Shown piece after piece: positions 45,701-54,058 of a DNA stretch of 64,000 nt; position 1 is the first letter of the stretch; each line of letters begins with the position of its first letter. The stretch is from an uncultured Caldilineaceae bacterium. GTDB taxonomy: Bacteria; Chloroflexota; Anaerolineae; Caldilineales; Caldilineaceae. The DNA lies in the NCBI GenBank assembly GCA_958295915.1, contig OY282381.1, positions 3,742,722 to 3,806,721 on the forward strand. The letters are read 5' to 3'. A program made the translations under genes and the position numbers. The notes under the pieces were generated by a model, which saw only the letters and a list, made by a program, of their open reading frames with translations, did no database searches and was not told where the DNA came from.

Positions 45701-46384
45701 TCATACAGCCAGTATGCGCATCCGCTCAATAATCCTCCTGATCTCCGCCGCCTTAAGCTGATAAGAAGTGCGGTTGACCACCAGCACAGCCTGGCTTTCC
45801 AGAATCGTGCGGATCTCCACCAGTCCGTTCATGCGCAGGGTCGTGCCGGTTTGCACCAGATCAACGATCAGATCCGCCAGACCCAAAATCGGCCCCAGCT
45901 CCACCGAACCGCCCAGTGTAATGATCTCGGCGTTGACGCCCCGTTCCGCGCAAAATCTGCGGGTGAGACGCGGGAATTCTGTAGCGATGCGAGGCTGACT
46001 CATATAACGCAAGGGCGTCCCCGACAAGTTGTTCACCGCTCCGGCGACGCTTAGGCGACAGTGCCCGAAAGGCAGCAGTAGCGGCTCGTAGACCGAACGA
46101 TCGGTCTCTCGCGCCACGTCAAGCCCGCAGATGCCCAGATCCGCCGCGCCGTGCTCCACGTAGATGGGCACATCCCGGGGTTTGGCCATCACAAAGCCAA
46201 TAGAGCCATCCGCGGCAGGCAGAACCAGTTTACGGCTTTCCGTATCCGTCGGTATCGACAGCCCGGCCCGTTCCAGAAACGCCAAGCTATCCTGAGCCAA
46301 CCGCCCCTTGGACAGAGCAAAGAGCAGCGACCGTTCTGTTCGTGCCTGATTCGGAAGCGACTGTGTCCGCTGATTCTGAATCAT
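45701..46384 (-). CDS. hisG: ATP phosphoribosyltransferase, short form
   Basis: 227 residues from ATG 46384, overlapping the hisZ stop as ATGA. It catalyses the first step of histidine synthesis. The start LLFALSKGRLAQDSLAFLE, AADLGICGLDVARE and the PRPP-binding DLIVDLVQTGTTLRMNGL are clear. The C-terminal regulatory domain of long HisG is absent, which explains the adjacent hisZ gene: short HisG forms a hetero-octamer with HisZ and gains feedback control by histidine through it. The coupled arrangement supports equal synthesis. Confidence 0.93.
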   Translation of the reverse strand: MIQNQRTQSLPNQARTERSLLFALSKGRLAQDSLAFLERAGLSIPTDTESRKLVLPAADGSIGFVMAKPRDVPIYVEHGAADLGICGLDVARETDRSVYEPLLLPFGHCRLSVAGAVNNLSGTPLRYMSQPRIATEFPRLTRRFCAERGVNAEIITLGGSVELGPILGLADLIVDLVQTGTTLRMNGLVEIRTILESQAVLVVNRTSYQLKAAEIRRIIERMRILAV

Positions 46385-47646
46385 TCGCAAAATAGCTGAC
46401 TTTCGTCCAGGAGGCCGAGCGGCGCAAAATCACCATCCCCTTCGCTGCGGTAATGCTGAAAGCCTTCCTGCCAGAGGAGAACGTCGCGTACGCCCGTCTG
46501 TGTGGCATAGGCAAAAGCAGTATCGACCGACCAGCCATTGACATCCAATTGAATATGCGCGCCGGCCATACGCAATGCCTGCACCTGAGCCAGAGCGGCG
46601 GCGCTCCCCCGGGGTAGAGCCAGCGCTGGAGATCGCCGCTGGCGTCTCTCTACGACGTTCGCTTCCTCCTGCCGCCGCCGCGCCACCAACAGTCGATCCA
46701 CTCCCAACGCCACGCCCACCGCCGGCTGGGAAGGCCCAAAGCGGCCCACCAGATCGTCATAACGGCCACCGCTGCCTACAGCCGTGCCCAGCCCCGGCGT
46801 CAACGCCTCGAAGGAGATGCCTGTATAGTAGCCCAAATTGCGAATTTCAGTCAGGTCGATGACCAGATGGTCCAGGATATTGTAGCCGCTAAGGGCGTCC
46901 ACGATCTGGCGCAAAGTACGCAGAGCTTCGTGCATCCCTCTGTTCTGGATATGACGTTCCGCCTGAGATAGGACGCCGCCTACATCCCCGCCAACCAAAT
47001 GAGGCAGACTTTCCACCGCCTGGCGCTGCCCCGTGCGCAAAGGTATATCGCGCAGAAAGTCAGCCAGAAGCGGCTCACTCTTGCGTTCCAGCGCCCACTG
47101 CAACTGCTGTGACTGCGGCGGCGTGAGCGCCAAAGCCTCAAGGAGACAGCGATAGTAGCGGATATGCCCAAGAATCAGCCGGTATTCATGCAAACCGGCT
47201 ACGTTCAACGCCGTAGCGGTAAGAGCCAATACCTCTGCGTCGGCCGCAGGCGTCGGCGTACCGATCAACTCCCCGCCCACCTGCCAGAACTCCCGCTGGC
47301 GACCGGCCTGGGGTTCTACGTAACGGAACACACTGCCGCCGTAGCAGAATCTCTGAGGCATGGGCCAGTCGTGGAGCCGAGCGCCAACCAGACGGGCCAC
47401 CGGTGTGGTGAACTCGGGCCGCAGGGAAAGAGTGCTGCCATCCCGGTCGAGGAAGCGATACATCCCGCGCCGCAGTCGATCGTCATACTGGGCGCTGAGG
47501 GTCGAGTCGAACTCGAACATGGGCGGGATGACATCGCCGTAGCCCCAGACGCGAAACGTCTCCATCAATTGGTTGAGGAGGCGTTGCCGGTCGCGCGCCT
47601 CGTCCCAAAAATAGTCAGCGACGCCGAAAGGGACTTGCCCATTCAT
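46381..47646 (-). CDS. hisZ: ATP phosphoribosyltransferase regulatory subunit
   Basis: 421 residues resembling the catalytic core of histidyl-tRNA synthetase: YRFLDRDGSTLSLRPEFTTP (motif 2 region), QREFWQVGGELIGT, and DLTEIRNLGYYTGISFEALT near the C-terminal third. The anticodon-binding domain of true HisRS is missing or unlike, and the neighbour is short hisG, so this is HisZ and not HisRS. HisZ senses histidine for the HisG complex. The ATG overlaps the stop of the zinc-ribbon gene (ATGA) and its stop overlaps hisG. Confidence 0.9.
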   Translation of the reverse strand: MNGQVPFGVADYFWDEARDRQRLLNQLMETFRVWGYGDVIPPMFEFDSTLSAQYDDRLRRGMYRFLDRDGSTLSLRPEFTTPVARLVGARLHDWPMPQRFCYGGSVFRYVEPQAGRQREFWQVGGELIGTPTPAADAEVLALTATALNVAGLHEYRLILGHIRYYRCLLEALALTPPQSQQLQWALERKSEPLLADFLRDIPLRTGQRQAVESLPHLVGGDVGGVLSQAERHIQNRGMHEALRTLRQIVDALSGYNILDHLVIDLTEIRNLGYYTGISFEALTPGLGTAVGSGGRYDDLVGRFGPSQPAVGVALGVDRLLVARRRQEEANVVERRQRRSPALALPRGSAAALAQVQALRMAGAHIQLDVNGWSVDTAFAYATQTGVRDVLLWQEGFQHYRSEGDGDFAPLGLLDESQLFCE

Positions 47647-47930
47647 CTGCCCTGCTCGCGCCTCTTCTGTCTATTGGCCTGCAACGTTCGAATCTGCTCC
47701 TGCGACGTTATCGACGCCCTCTTTTCCGTCTGGGCCCCGGCCGCGCTCTGCTCCTGCGGCGTCAGGCCGCCTGACTCTCCCAATACCGCCACCTGTGAGA
47801 CGACTCGCCGTGTAGCGATACTCTCGCAGGCCGGACAGATCGGCAGCTTGCCGTCTGCGGCGGCCACCGACGGCCAGAAGCGGTCGAACCGCTGGGTACA
47901 GTCCTGACAGATATACTCGTAAATAGGCAT
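47643..47930 (-). CDS. FmdB-family zinc-ribbon protein
   Basis: 95 residues. MPIYEYICQDCTQRFDRFWP with the later ICPACES gives the two CxxC pairs of the FmdB/putative regulatory zinc-ribbon family. The C-terminal half is polar, Gln- and Arg-rich and probably disordered. The family was first named from formamidase/amidase regulation, but a general function is not established. Its stop overlaps hisZ, so it heads the hisZ-hisG unit; whether it regulates histidine synthesis is unknown. Confidence 0.8.
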   Translation of the reverse strand: MPIYEYICQDCTQRFDRFWPSVAAADGKLPICPACESIATRRVVSQVAVLGESGGLTPQEQSAAGAQTEKRASITSQEQIRTLQANRQKRREQGR

Positions 47931-48113
47931 AGTAGAAGATGAAACAGGAACCCAAGATCACCAGAACGCGGAGACGCAAGCGAAAACCAGGGATTTCATT
48001 GGGTCAATTCGTAATTCGTACTATTCCCTACAGTATGCCAGAGGACGAACAAATGCTCAAAGGTCGCGCCTCCCCGATGAAAATTGGCCCTCTTTCACCT
48101 GACCACTGCCGTT

Positions 48114-48142
48114 TTGACAACCCCCATCGTCTCTGATATACT
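48114..48142 (+). promoter_or_regulatory. Promoter of the cobalamin operon
   Basis: TTGACA at 48114-48119, 17-bp spacer, TATACT at 48137-48142. Transcription would start near 48149, just upstream of the riboswitch. Confidence 0.75.
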
Positions 48143-48154
48143 GCCCCAACAATC

Positions 48155-48355
48155 GAATATGGAACGCCAGAGGCGCCCATGGTCCGGATGCCAGGGCTGA
48201 AAAGGCGAAGCCGGTGAGAGTCCGGCGCTGTCCCGCAACTGTAAAGGAAGTGCACCCAAACCGACCTCTTCGCGTATGTAGGGGGCTGGCCCCGTGCCTG
48301 CCCACGTGATGAGAAGTCGGATAGGGGTTTCCTGAGCCAGGTCGACCGCCTCTGT
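48155..48355 (+). promoter_or_regulatory. Cobalamin (adenosylcobalamin) riboswitch
   Basis: The core is unmistakable: AAGCCGGTGAGAGTCCGGCG followed by CTGTCCCGCAACTGTAAA at about 48208-48245, and a B12-box-like GAGCCAGGTCGACCGCC at 48334-48350. It lies between a strong promoter and an intrinsic terminator, upstream of a BtuF-like gene. Cobalamin binding would favour termination and reduce uptake. The limits of the aptamer are approximate. Confidence 0.92.
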
Positions 48356-48429
48356 CGTGCTCTTGAAACATCCCGTGGATTGGGTGAGGGAGTGATGCCT
48401 GCGGTGTTTCCGTACCAGACATTACTGAT

Positions 48430-48471
48430 AACGTCCGATCTCGTAGAGATCGGACGTTTCTGTTTCTGTGG
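48430..48471 (+). terminator. Terminator of the riboswitch expression platform
   Basis: AACGTCCGATCTC (48430-48442) pairs with GAGATCGGACGTT (48446-48458), 13 bp, followed by TTCTGTTTCTGTG. It sits 60-100 nt before the btuF start. Confidence 0.8.
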
Positions 48472-48529
48472 CTGTTTCAGGTGGCGCGGCAACTGCATAC
48501 CCATATACACAATCATAAGGAGATACCCG

Positions 48530-49777
48530 ATGCGAACTGTGCAGAACCACTTTCTTGTACTCTTGCTGCTGATTCTCAGCGGCTGCGCCGCGCCCCCACC
48601 GATGGGTCCAGCCCCGACGGATCTGACCGCAGCGCCGGCCGCAGCGCCGGAACCGCCGCCGCCCCCGGCGATGAATCTGCTCGATGGCTGTGTCGATTCT
48701 TTCGATCCAACTGTCGATTACTTCCCACAGAAGTTGTCGGTAACGCACGCCTCCGGCTTCAGTGTGGAATATCACAATAACCATAAAATCGTAACCGTCA
48801 CCAATCCGTGGCAGGGCGCCCAGGAGAGCTTTCGCTATGTGCTCGTCCAATGTGGTACCCCAGCCCCGCAAAACATAGACGCTGCAATAATCGAAGTGCC
48901 GGCAATAAATATCATTGCCATGTCCACTACCTATCTGCCCGCCATCGAAAGCCTGGGCCTGATCGACCGGCTCATCGGTATCGATAGCTCTCTGTGGACG
49001 ACCAATGAGGCTGTGCAGGCGCGTATCGCGGCCGGCGAAGTAGCGGAGATCGGCAGCGGTCCAACAGTCAACGTTGAGCTGGCCCTCGACCTGGACCCAG
49101 CGCTGGTAATGGCCTACGGCGCCGGCATCCCCGGCTACGACACCCATCCTGCGCTCCTGGAAGCGGGTATAACCGTCGCGCTCAACGGTGACTTTGTAGA
49201 GCAGGACCCCCTGGGCCGCGCAGAATGGATGAAATTCATCGCCCTCTTCTTCAACCGCGAGGCCGACGCCATGGCTCAGTTCGACGCCATCGCCGCAGAA
49301 TATCAGCAAGTAGCTGCATTGGCCGCAGCGCTGCTGGAGCATCCCACCGTTCTGCTGGGCAGCGTCTACAACGGTACCTGGTACGTGTCGGGCGGCGACA
49401 GTTACACGGCCAAACTGCTGGCCGATGCCGGCGCTGCCTACCTATGGGCAGATAACGAGGCCGTCGGCTCATTGCCACTGGACTTCGAGTCCGTCTACGC
49501 GCTCGCGGCTGAGGTGGACTTCTGGCTCAACCCGGACAACTCCTTCTGGTTCAGCGTGGATGACGTGCTCGCCAGCGACCCCCGCTACGGCGATTTCACG
49601 CCACTGGAAAACGGACGCCTGTTTAACAACAATGCCATGATGAACGCAAACGGGGGCAACGCCTATTATGAACTCGGCGCAGCCCATCCCGAAATGGTCC
49701 TCAAAGATCTGGTAAAGATTCTGCACCCGCATCTGCTGCCGGATCACGAATTCGTATTTTTCCAGCAGATCCAATGA
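48530..49777 (+). CDS. btuF: Cobalamin ABC transporter binding lipoprotein (BtuF-like)
   Basis: 415 residues; ATG 48530 has AAGGAGA upstream. Signal peptide with lipobox LILSGC (Cys about residue 20), then a Pro/Ala-rich linker and a periplasmic-binding domain of the siderophore/B12 class: VPAINIIAMSTTYLPAIESL, GLIDRLIGIDSS, DLDPALVMAYGAG, VLLGSVYNGTWYVSGGDSYT. It captures the ligand outside. The family also binds ferric siderophores and haem; cobalamin is chosen here because the operon is under a cobalamin riboswitch and ends with an adenosyltransferase. Confidence 0.85.
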   Translation: MRTVQNHFLVLLLLILSGCAAPPPMGPAPTDLTAAPAAAPEPPPPPAMNLLDGCVDSFDPTVDYFPQKLSVTHASGFSVEYHNNHKIVTVTNPWQGAQESFRYVLVQCGTPAPQNIDAAIIEVPAINIIAMSTTYLPAIESLGLIDRLIGIDSSLWTTNEAVQARIAAGEVAEIGSGPTVNVELALDLDPALVMAYGAGIPGYDTHPALLEAGITVALNGDFVEQDPLGRAEWMKFIALFFNREADAMAQFDAIAAEYQQVAALAAALLEHPTVLLGSVYNGTWYVSGGDSYTAKLLADAGAAYLWADNEAVGSLPLDFESVYALAAEVDFWLNPDNSFWFSVDDVLASDPRYGDFTPLENGRLFNNNAMMNANGGNAYYELGAAHPEMVLKDLVKILHPHLLPDHEFVFFQQIQ

Positions 49778-49900
49778 CCCGGATGCCGCCTCAGGCAACT
49801 TGCCTGGGGCGTGGCCCGTGCGATGAGTCTGGTGGATACTGCCTGCCAACAGTTGGATGAGATAGCCATTCCGAGTAAGTGATGGTTTGTTGCAAGCAGT

Positions 49901-50488
49901 TCGCAGATGAATGCAATCTAAAGGCGCGGAGACGCCATGATTTTTTCCGGGTTTTCTTTGCGTCCTTGCGTCTTGGCGACATTGCGTTTTTTTCAAAGAA
50001 TCGCAGATGAATGCAATCTAAAGGCGCGGAGACGCCATGATTTTTCTGGGTTTTCTTTGTGTCCTTGCGTCTTGGCGACATTGCGTTTTTTTCAAAGAAT
50101 CGCAGATGAATGCAATCTAAAGGCGCGGAGACGCCATGATTTTTCTGGGTTTTCTTTGCGTCCTTGCGTCTTGGCGACATTGCGTTTTTTTTCAAAGAAT
50201 CGCAGATGAATGCAATCTAAAGGCGTGGAGACGCCATGATTTTTCTGGGTTTTCTTTGCGTCCTTGCGTCTTGGCGACATTGCGTTTTTTTTCAAAGAAT
50301 CGCAGATGAATGCAATCTAAAGGCGTGGAGACGCCATGATTTTTCTGGGTTTTCTTTGCGTCCTTGCGTCTTGGCGACATTGCGTTTTTTTTCAAAGAAT
50401 CGCAGATGAATGCAATCTAAAGGCGTGGAGACGCCATGATTTTTCTGGGTTTTCTTTGCGTCCTTGCGTCTTGGCGACATTGCGTTTC
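49901..50488. repeat. Six tandem copies of a 100-bp repeat
   Basis: Units starting TCGCAGATGAATGCAATCTA occur at 49901, 50001, 50100, 50200, 50300 and 50400; the last ends at about 50488. Each carries CTTTGCGTCCTTGCGTCTTG, related to the 64-bp repeats at 7920. Copies differ by only a few bases. Minus-strand frames (MSPRRKDAKKTQKNHG) are repeat by-products. The array separates btuF from btuC. Confidence 0.95.
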
Positions 50489-50559
50489 AAACACTCGCCG
50501 CCGCCGACACAGTGATTCTGATGGTGGCCGGCCTGTCATTCTCAAGGGTGAATAGCGGC

Positions 50560-51672
50560 ATGGATACAGAGAACCGCGCCGGCTTCCAGAAATCACTAGC
50601 CACTGGCCACTGGTCACTGGCCACCAGCTACTGGCTACTGATCGGATTGGCGCTCGTTACCCTGATGGCCTTTCTGTTGAGCCTGGCAATCGGCTCTGTG
50701 TTGATCCCAACCGACGAGATTGTGGCTGTCCTGCTGGGGGGGGATGCCTCAAAACCAGCCTGGACGACGATTGTCCTGCGATTTCGACTGCCAAAAGCAC
50801 TGACAGCGATGTTGGCCGGCGCCGCGCTGTCGGTCAGCGGTTTGCAGATGCAGACCCTCTTTCGCAATCCGCTCGCCGGGCCATTCGTGCTTGGAATCAG
50901 CGCCGGCGCCAGTTTGGGCGTGGCCCTGATTGTGCTCCTGGCCGGCGTAGCCGTGGGCTTAGGCGGCAGCACGACAGGTTTGGCGGGGATCAGCCTGGCC
51001 GGGGACACCAGCCTGGCCCTGTCGGCGATCCTCGGCTCCGGCTTAGTGCTGCTACTTGTCCTGTCCGTGGCCCGCAAAGTGCAGAGTGGGATGACGCTGC
51101 TGATCCTGGGGCTGATGTTCGGGTACGCCACCAGCGCGCTGGTGAGTGTGCTGATCTATTTCAGCGTCGCCGACCGCATCCAGGCCTACATCTCCTGGAC
51201 CTTCGGCTCCTTCGGCAGCGTCACCTGGCGGCAGCTCCAAGTGATGGCTCCGACGATCCTGCTAGGGCTGGCCGGCAGCCATCTGCTGATGAAACCGCTG
51301 AACGCGCTGCTGCTGGGCGAAACCTATGCCCGCTCGTTGGGCCTGAATGTGCGCCAGGCCCGCTTGGGAATTATCGGCTCGTCCGCGGTGCTGGCCGGTG
51401 TCGTTACAGCCTTCTGTGGACCCATAGGCTTCCTGGGCATCGCCGTGCCCCACCTCTGTCGCAGCCTCCTGCACACGTCGGATCATCGGCTGCTGCTGCC
51501 CGCAGTTTCGTTCATGGGCGCCACATTGGCCTTGGGAGCCGATATCGTCGCCGGCCTGCCAGGCAGCCAACTGACGCTGCCCTTGAACGCGGTGACGGCG
51601 CTGCTGGGCGCGCCAGTCGTGATCTGGGTGATCCTGCGCCAGCGCAACGTGCAGGAAGCGTTTGCTGGCTGA
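50560..51672 (+). CDS. btuC: Cobalamin ABC transporter permease (BtuC/FecCD family)
   Basis: 370 residues from ATG 50560, with AAGGG about 10 bases upstream; the frame is open back into the repeat array. About ten helices. Family features include PKALTAMLAGAALSVSGLQM, FVLGISAGASLGVAL, SLGLNVRQARLGIIGSSAVL and GPIGFLGIAVPHLCR. Residues about 13-26 (SLATGHWSLATSYW) are encoded by a dispersed heptamer repeat, so the extreme N terminus is newly formed. It forms the membrane channel with BtuD. Confidence 0.88.
   Translation: MDTENRAGFQKSLATGHWSLATSYWLLIGLALVTLMAFLLSLAIGSVLIPTDEIVAVLLGGDASKPAWTTIVLRFRLPKALTAMLAGAALSVSGLQMQTLFRNPLAGPFVLGISAGASLGVALIVLLAGVAVGLGGSTTGLAGISLAGDTSLALSAILGSGLVLLLVLSVARKVQSGMTLLILGLMFGYATSALVSVLIYFSVADRIQAYISWTFGSFGSVTWRQLQVMAPTILLGLAGSHLLMKPLNALLLGETYARSLGLNVRQARLGIIGSSAVLAGVVTAFCGPIGFLGIAVPHLCRSLLHTSDHRLLLPAVSFMGATLALGADIVAGLPGSQLTLPLNAVTALLGAPVVIWVILRQRNVQEAFAG
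50592..50643 (+). repeat. Heptamer repeat translated at the N terminus of BtuC
   Basis: CACTAGCCACTGGCCACTGG followed by further seven-base steps. It runs without stop through the btuC frame just before the first helix. Confidence 0.85.
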
Positions 51673-51690
51673 ATAAGAGGCAATGGTCAC

Positions 51691-52860
51691 ATGACAGACC
51701 GCATTATCCTGCAAACCGACGCCCTCTCCATCGGCTACCGTCGCGCCCGCAGAGCCGATGTCGTCGTTGCCCGCAATCTGAATTTCGTCTTGCGGCCGGG
51801 CGAACTGGTCTGTCTGCTGGGACCAAACGGCGCGGGAAAATCAACGCTCATGCGCACATTGGCCCGGCTCCAGCCTCCTCTGTCCGGTCAGATCTGGCTG
51901 GATGATCGCCCCTTGGGTGACCTGCGTCCCGGTCAGTTGGCCCGCCGCTTGAGCGTCGTGCTGACCGAGCGGGTGGATGTCGGCGCCATGTCCGGCTATG
52001 GATTGGTGAGCCTGGGGCGACATCCCCACACCGGCTGGACCGGCGCGCTGAGCGAGCGGGACCGACGTATTGTGCATTGGGCCTTACAGGCCGTCCGGGC
52101 CCAAGATCTGGCTGACCGTCGCCTGCTGGAGATGAGCGACGGCGAACGCCAGAAGGTTCTTATCGCCCGGGCACTGGCCCAGGAACCGCGCGTGATGCTG
52201 TTGGACGAACCGACCGCTTTCCTGGATCTGCCCCGGCGGGTAGAGGTGATGGAGCTGTTGCGCCGCCTGGCTCAGGAGAATCAGCAAGCCATTTTGCTTT
52301 CCACCCATGACTTGGATCTGGCTCTGCGCAACGCCGACCGCCTATGGCTGCTTGCAGCCGAAGGCGCGCTCTACGACGGCGCGCCCGAAGATCTGATCCT
52401 CAACGGCGCGTTCGAGCGGGTATTCGCCGGCGAAGGGGTGACATTCGACCGCCATAGTGGCTTCTTTCACACCCGACAGCAGACCTGTGGCCGTGTGCTG
52501 GTACACGGCCACAGCGCCGCGGCTTTCTGGACCCGGCGCGCATTGGAGCGGATAGGGTATGCGGTCGTAGCCGATGCGGATGCCCTATCCAAAGAATCCG
52601 CAATAGCCTTAGAAAGGCGAACGGATCCTTGCCCAGACGCCGCAGCCGAGTCTACAATTTCTGTACGTGTACAGGATAGCGGACCAACCTATGCGCTGGA
52701 TATCGCTGGACGAGAAGATTCATTCACAACCCTGGATGCATTGACCACATACCTGCGCCGAATCCATCCTGGAATCACGGGCGTCTCGCCCGCATCGCCC
52801 CCCAGAAAAGGAGAAGCTGATGCCGAGACTGACCAAGATCTACACGCGCAAAGGCGATAG
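51691..52860 (+). CDS. btuD: Cobalamin ABC transporter ATPase with C-terminal extension
   Basis: 389 residues. ABC domain at about 1-255: Walker [17 protein letters not shown], signature [15 protein letters not shown] (SDGER for the usual SGGQ), Walker [13 protein letters not shown], and the switch His in [11 protein letters not shown]. The remaining 130 residues ([20 protein letters not shown] onwards) form an extension of unknown role, which also occurs in my recollection in some cobalamin/siderophore ATPases. The last 41 bp overlap the start of the adenosyltransferase gene. Confidence 0.87.
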   Translation: MTDRIILQTDALSIGYRRARRADVVVARNLNFVLRPGELVCLLGPNGAGKSTLMRTLARLQPPLSGQIWLDDRPLGDLRPGQLARRLSVVLTERVDVGAMSGYGLVSLGRHPHTGWTGALSERDRRIVHWALQAVRAQDLADRRLLEMSDGERQKVLIARALAQEPRVMLLDEPTAFLDLPRRVEVMELLRRLAQENQQAILLSTHDLDLALRNADRLWLLAAEGALYDGAPEDLILNGAFERVFAGEGVTFDRHSGFFHTRQQTCGRVLVHGHSAAAFWTRRALERIGYAVVADADALSKESAIALERRTDPCPDAAAESTISVRVQDSGPTYALDIAGREDSFTTLDALTTYLRRIHPGITGVSPASPPRKGEADAETDQDLHAQRR

Positions 52861-53383
52861 TGGCACGACCGCCTTGGGCGGCGGGCAGCGAGTTGCCAAA
52901 GACTCCCTGCGTGTACACGTGTACGGAACAATCGACGAACTCAACTCGCAAATCGGCGTCGCTCTGGCCAACGGCCTGTGTGAGCCTTTGCAGAGGACAC
53001 TGCGCGAAATCCAGAATGAACTGTTCCATCTGGGGGCAGACCTCTGCTTTCTGGAAGAAGACAAACCGCGCTATACGATTCCACAGATCGATCAGCGCCA
53101 TGTGGAACGCTTGGAAGCGCTGATCGACGAGTTGACGCCAGTCGTCGGCCCACTGGAGAATTTCATTCTCCCCGGCGGATCCCTGGGCGCGTCCCAACTG
53201 CACGTCTCCCGCACTGTCTGTCGCCGGGCTGAACGCGAGGCCACCTCTCTGGCCAACGCGGAAGCGATCAATCCGCTGACGCTACGCTATCTGAATCGCC
53301 TGTCCGATGCGCTGTTTGTCATGGCCCGCTTCGAAAACTACCAACAGGGCGTACCGGAGCCACTCTGGGATCCAGCGGCGTAG
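52820..53383 (+). CDS. pduO: Cob(I)alamin adenosyltransferase, PduO type
   Basis: 187 residues. The ATP-binding N terminus [20 protein letters not shown], then [18 protein letters not shown], and the C-terminal ARVICRRAERE-like [16 protein letters not shown] and [15 protein letters not shown] are diagnostic. It adenosylates cob(I)alamin to coenzyme B12 in the cytoplasm. It is the natural partner of the uptake genes and confirms cobalamin as the operon ligand. AGAAAAGGAGAAGC precedes the ATG. The protein begins inside the ATPase gene, in another frame. Confidence 0.93.
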   Translation: MPRLTKIYTRKGDSGTTALGGGQRVAKDSLRVHVYGTIDELNSQIGVALANGLCEPLQRTLREIQNELFHLGADLCFLEEDKPRYTIPQIDQRHVERLEALIDELTPVVGPLENFILPGGSLGASQLHVSRTVCRRAEREATSLANAEAINPLTLRYLNRLSDALFVMARFENYQQGVPEPLWDPAA

Positions 53384-53425
53384 GCGAGCGCCCCTGACAC
53401 AAATTTGTGGACAAGGAGGAGTAGA

Positions 53426-53764
53426 TTGGATGTGCCGGAGATGGCGCCGTACGCGCGTCACATTTTTGTATGCGTAGGCCCGTTCTGTGATCCAGAGGGC
53501 AAAGCCAAGCGGCTCTACGCGCGATTGGCCGAGAAGTTAGGCGATCTGGGCCAATACGACAATCCCCAGCGAGTGAAGCGGGGCATTACGCCCTGCCTGG
53601 GCGTCTGCCACAGCGGCCCAATCGTAGTCATCTACCCGGATGGCATCTGGTATCATCAGGTGGATGACGCCCTGCTGGAACAAATCATTGAGGAACATCT
53701 GCGCAATGGCAGACCGGTGGAAGAGGCGGTCTACCATCGAGTAGAGAGGATAAGAGAGAAATGA
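53426..53764 (+). CDS. (2Fe-2S) ferredoxin domain protein, thioredoxin-like
   Basis: 112 residues if the TTG at 53426 is used (AAGGAGG ends 6 bases upstream); GTG 53432 and ATG 53441 are alternatives. Four Cys in [17 protein letters not shown] and [20 protein letters not shown] fit thioredoxin-like [2Fe-2S] ferredoxins. [21 protein letters not shown] is also typical. Such proteins occur in cobalamin gene clusters, where electrons for corrinoid reduction would be needed, but that role is inferred. The last codons (RVERIREK) and stop lie in the left arm of a composite hairpin element. Confidence 0.78.
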   Translation: MDVPEMAPYARHIFVCVGPFCDPEGKAKRLYARLAEKLGDLGQYDNPQRVKRGITPCLGVCHSGPIVVIYPDGIWYHQVDDALLEQIIEEHLRNGRPVEEAVYHRVERIREK

Positions 53765-53835
53765 GAACCGCAGTGGTGCGTGGTGTTCTGGCCACCTGGC
53801 CACTGGTTTTCTCTCTCCTCACTCCTCGCTACTCT
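53741..53835 (+). repeat. Composite hairpin/heptamer element overlapping the ferredoxin gene end
   Basis: Left arm GTAGAGAGGATAAGAGAGAA and following bases to ACCGC, a heptamer core (CTGGCCACCTGGCCACTGG), and right arm TTTTCTCTCTCCTCACTCCT through CTACTC. The left arm carries the end of the ferredoxin-like gene. Confidence 0.7.
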
Positions 53836-53838
53836 GTG

Positions 53839-54000
53839 GTCGTCGGTTGCTGGTAGGGATACCGAAGTCAAAGCGCAGGACTACATTTTTCATGTAGTTC
53901 AGGTACTGGACATGAATCGGTTTGTCGAGGCCGTATTTACGCAGAAAACAGGACAAGAATCAATGAAAGAATCCGTCCCAGGATATAACGCGCCATAAGT
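53839..54000 (-). pseudogene. Remnant of a dppB permease gene
   Basis: Nearly identical to parts of the intact gene at 59384-59640: the stretch corresponding to 59384-59495 and the start region, with the middle deleted near 53943. One G is also lost (GGTAGGGATACC against GGTAGGGGATACC), shifting the frame. The 3' three quarters of the gene are absent. This copy cannot make a permease. Confidence 0.85.
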
Positions 54001-54020
54001 TGCCCGAGAACCTGTAACGT

Positions 54021-54053
54021 CTGGCCACTGACCACTAGCCACTGACCACTAGC
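54021..54053 (+). repeat. Heptamer repeat, four units
   Basis: CTGGCCACTGACCACTAGCC followed by ACTGACCACTAGC, adjacent to the stop of the binding-protein gene. The second duplicate at 59702 has two more units. Confidence 0.9.
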
Positions 54054-54058
54054 GTTCG

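Noticed and set aside
46381..47646. Histidyl-tRNA synthetase
   Set aside because: The core is HisRS-like, but it lies in an overlapping unit with a short hisG and lacks a clear anticodon-binding domain, so HisZ fits better.
49901..50488. CRISPR array
   Set aside because: The 100-bp units are repeats over their whole length with no variable spacers, and no cas gene is near.
49791..50617. Chains of small minus-strand frames (MSPRRKDAKKTQKNHG)
   Set aside because: They arise from the 100-bp repeat unit; the same applies to LNAKTQGRKDAREN frames at 7754-8174.
48530..52860. Ferric siderophore importer
   Set aside because: The same families import siderophores, but the cobalamin riboswitch and the adenosyltransferase gene in the unit favour cobalamin.
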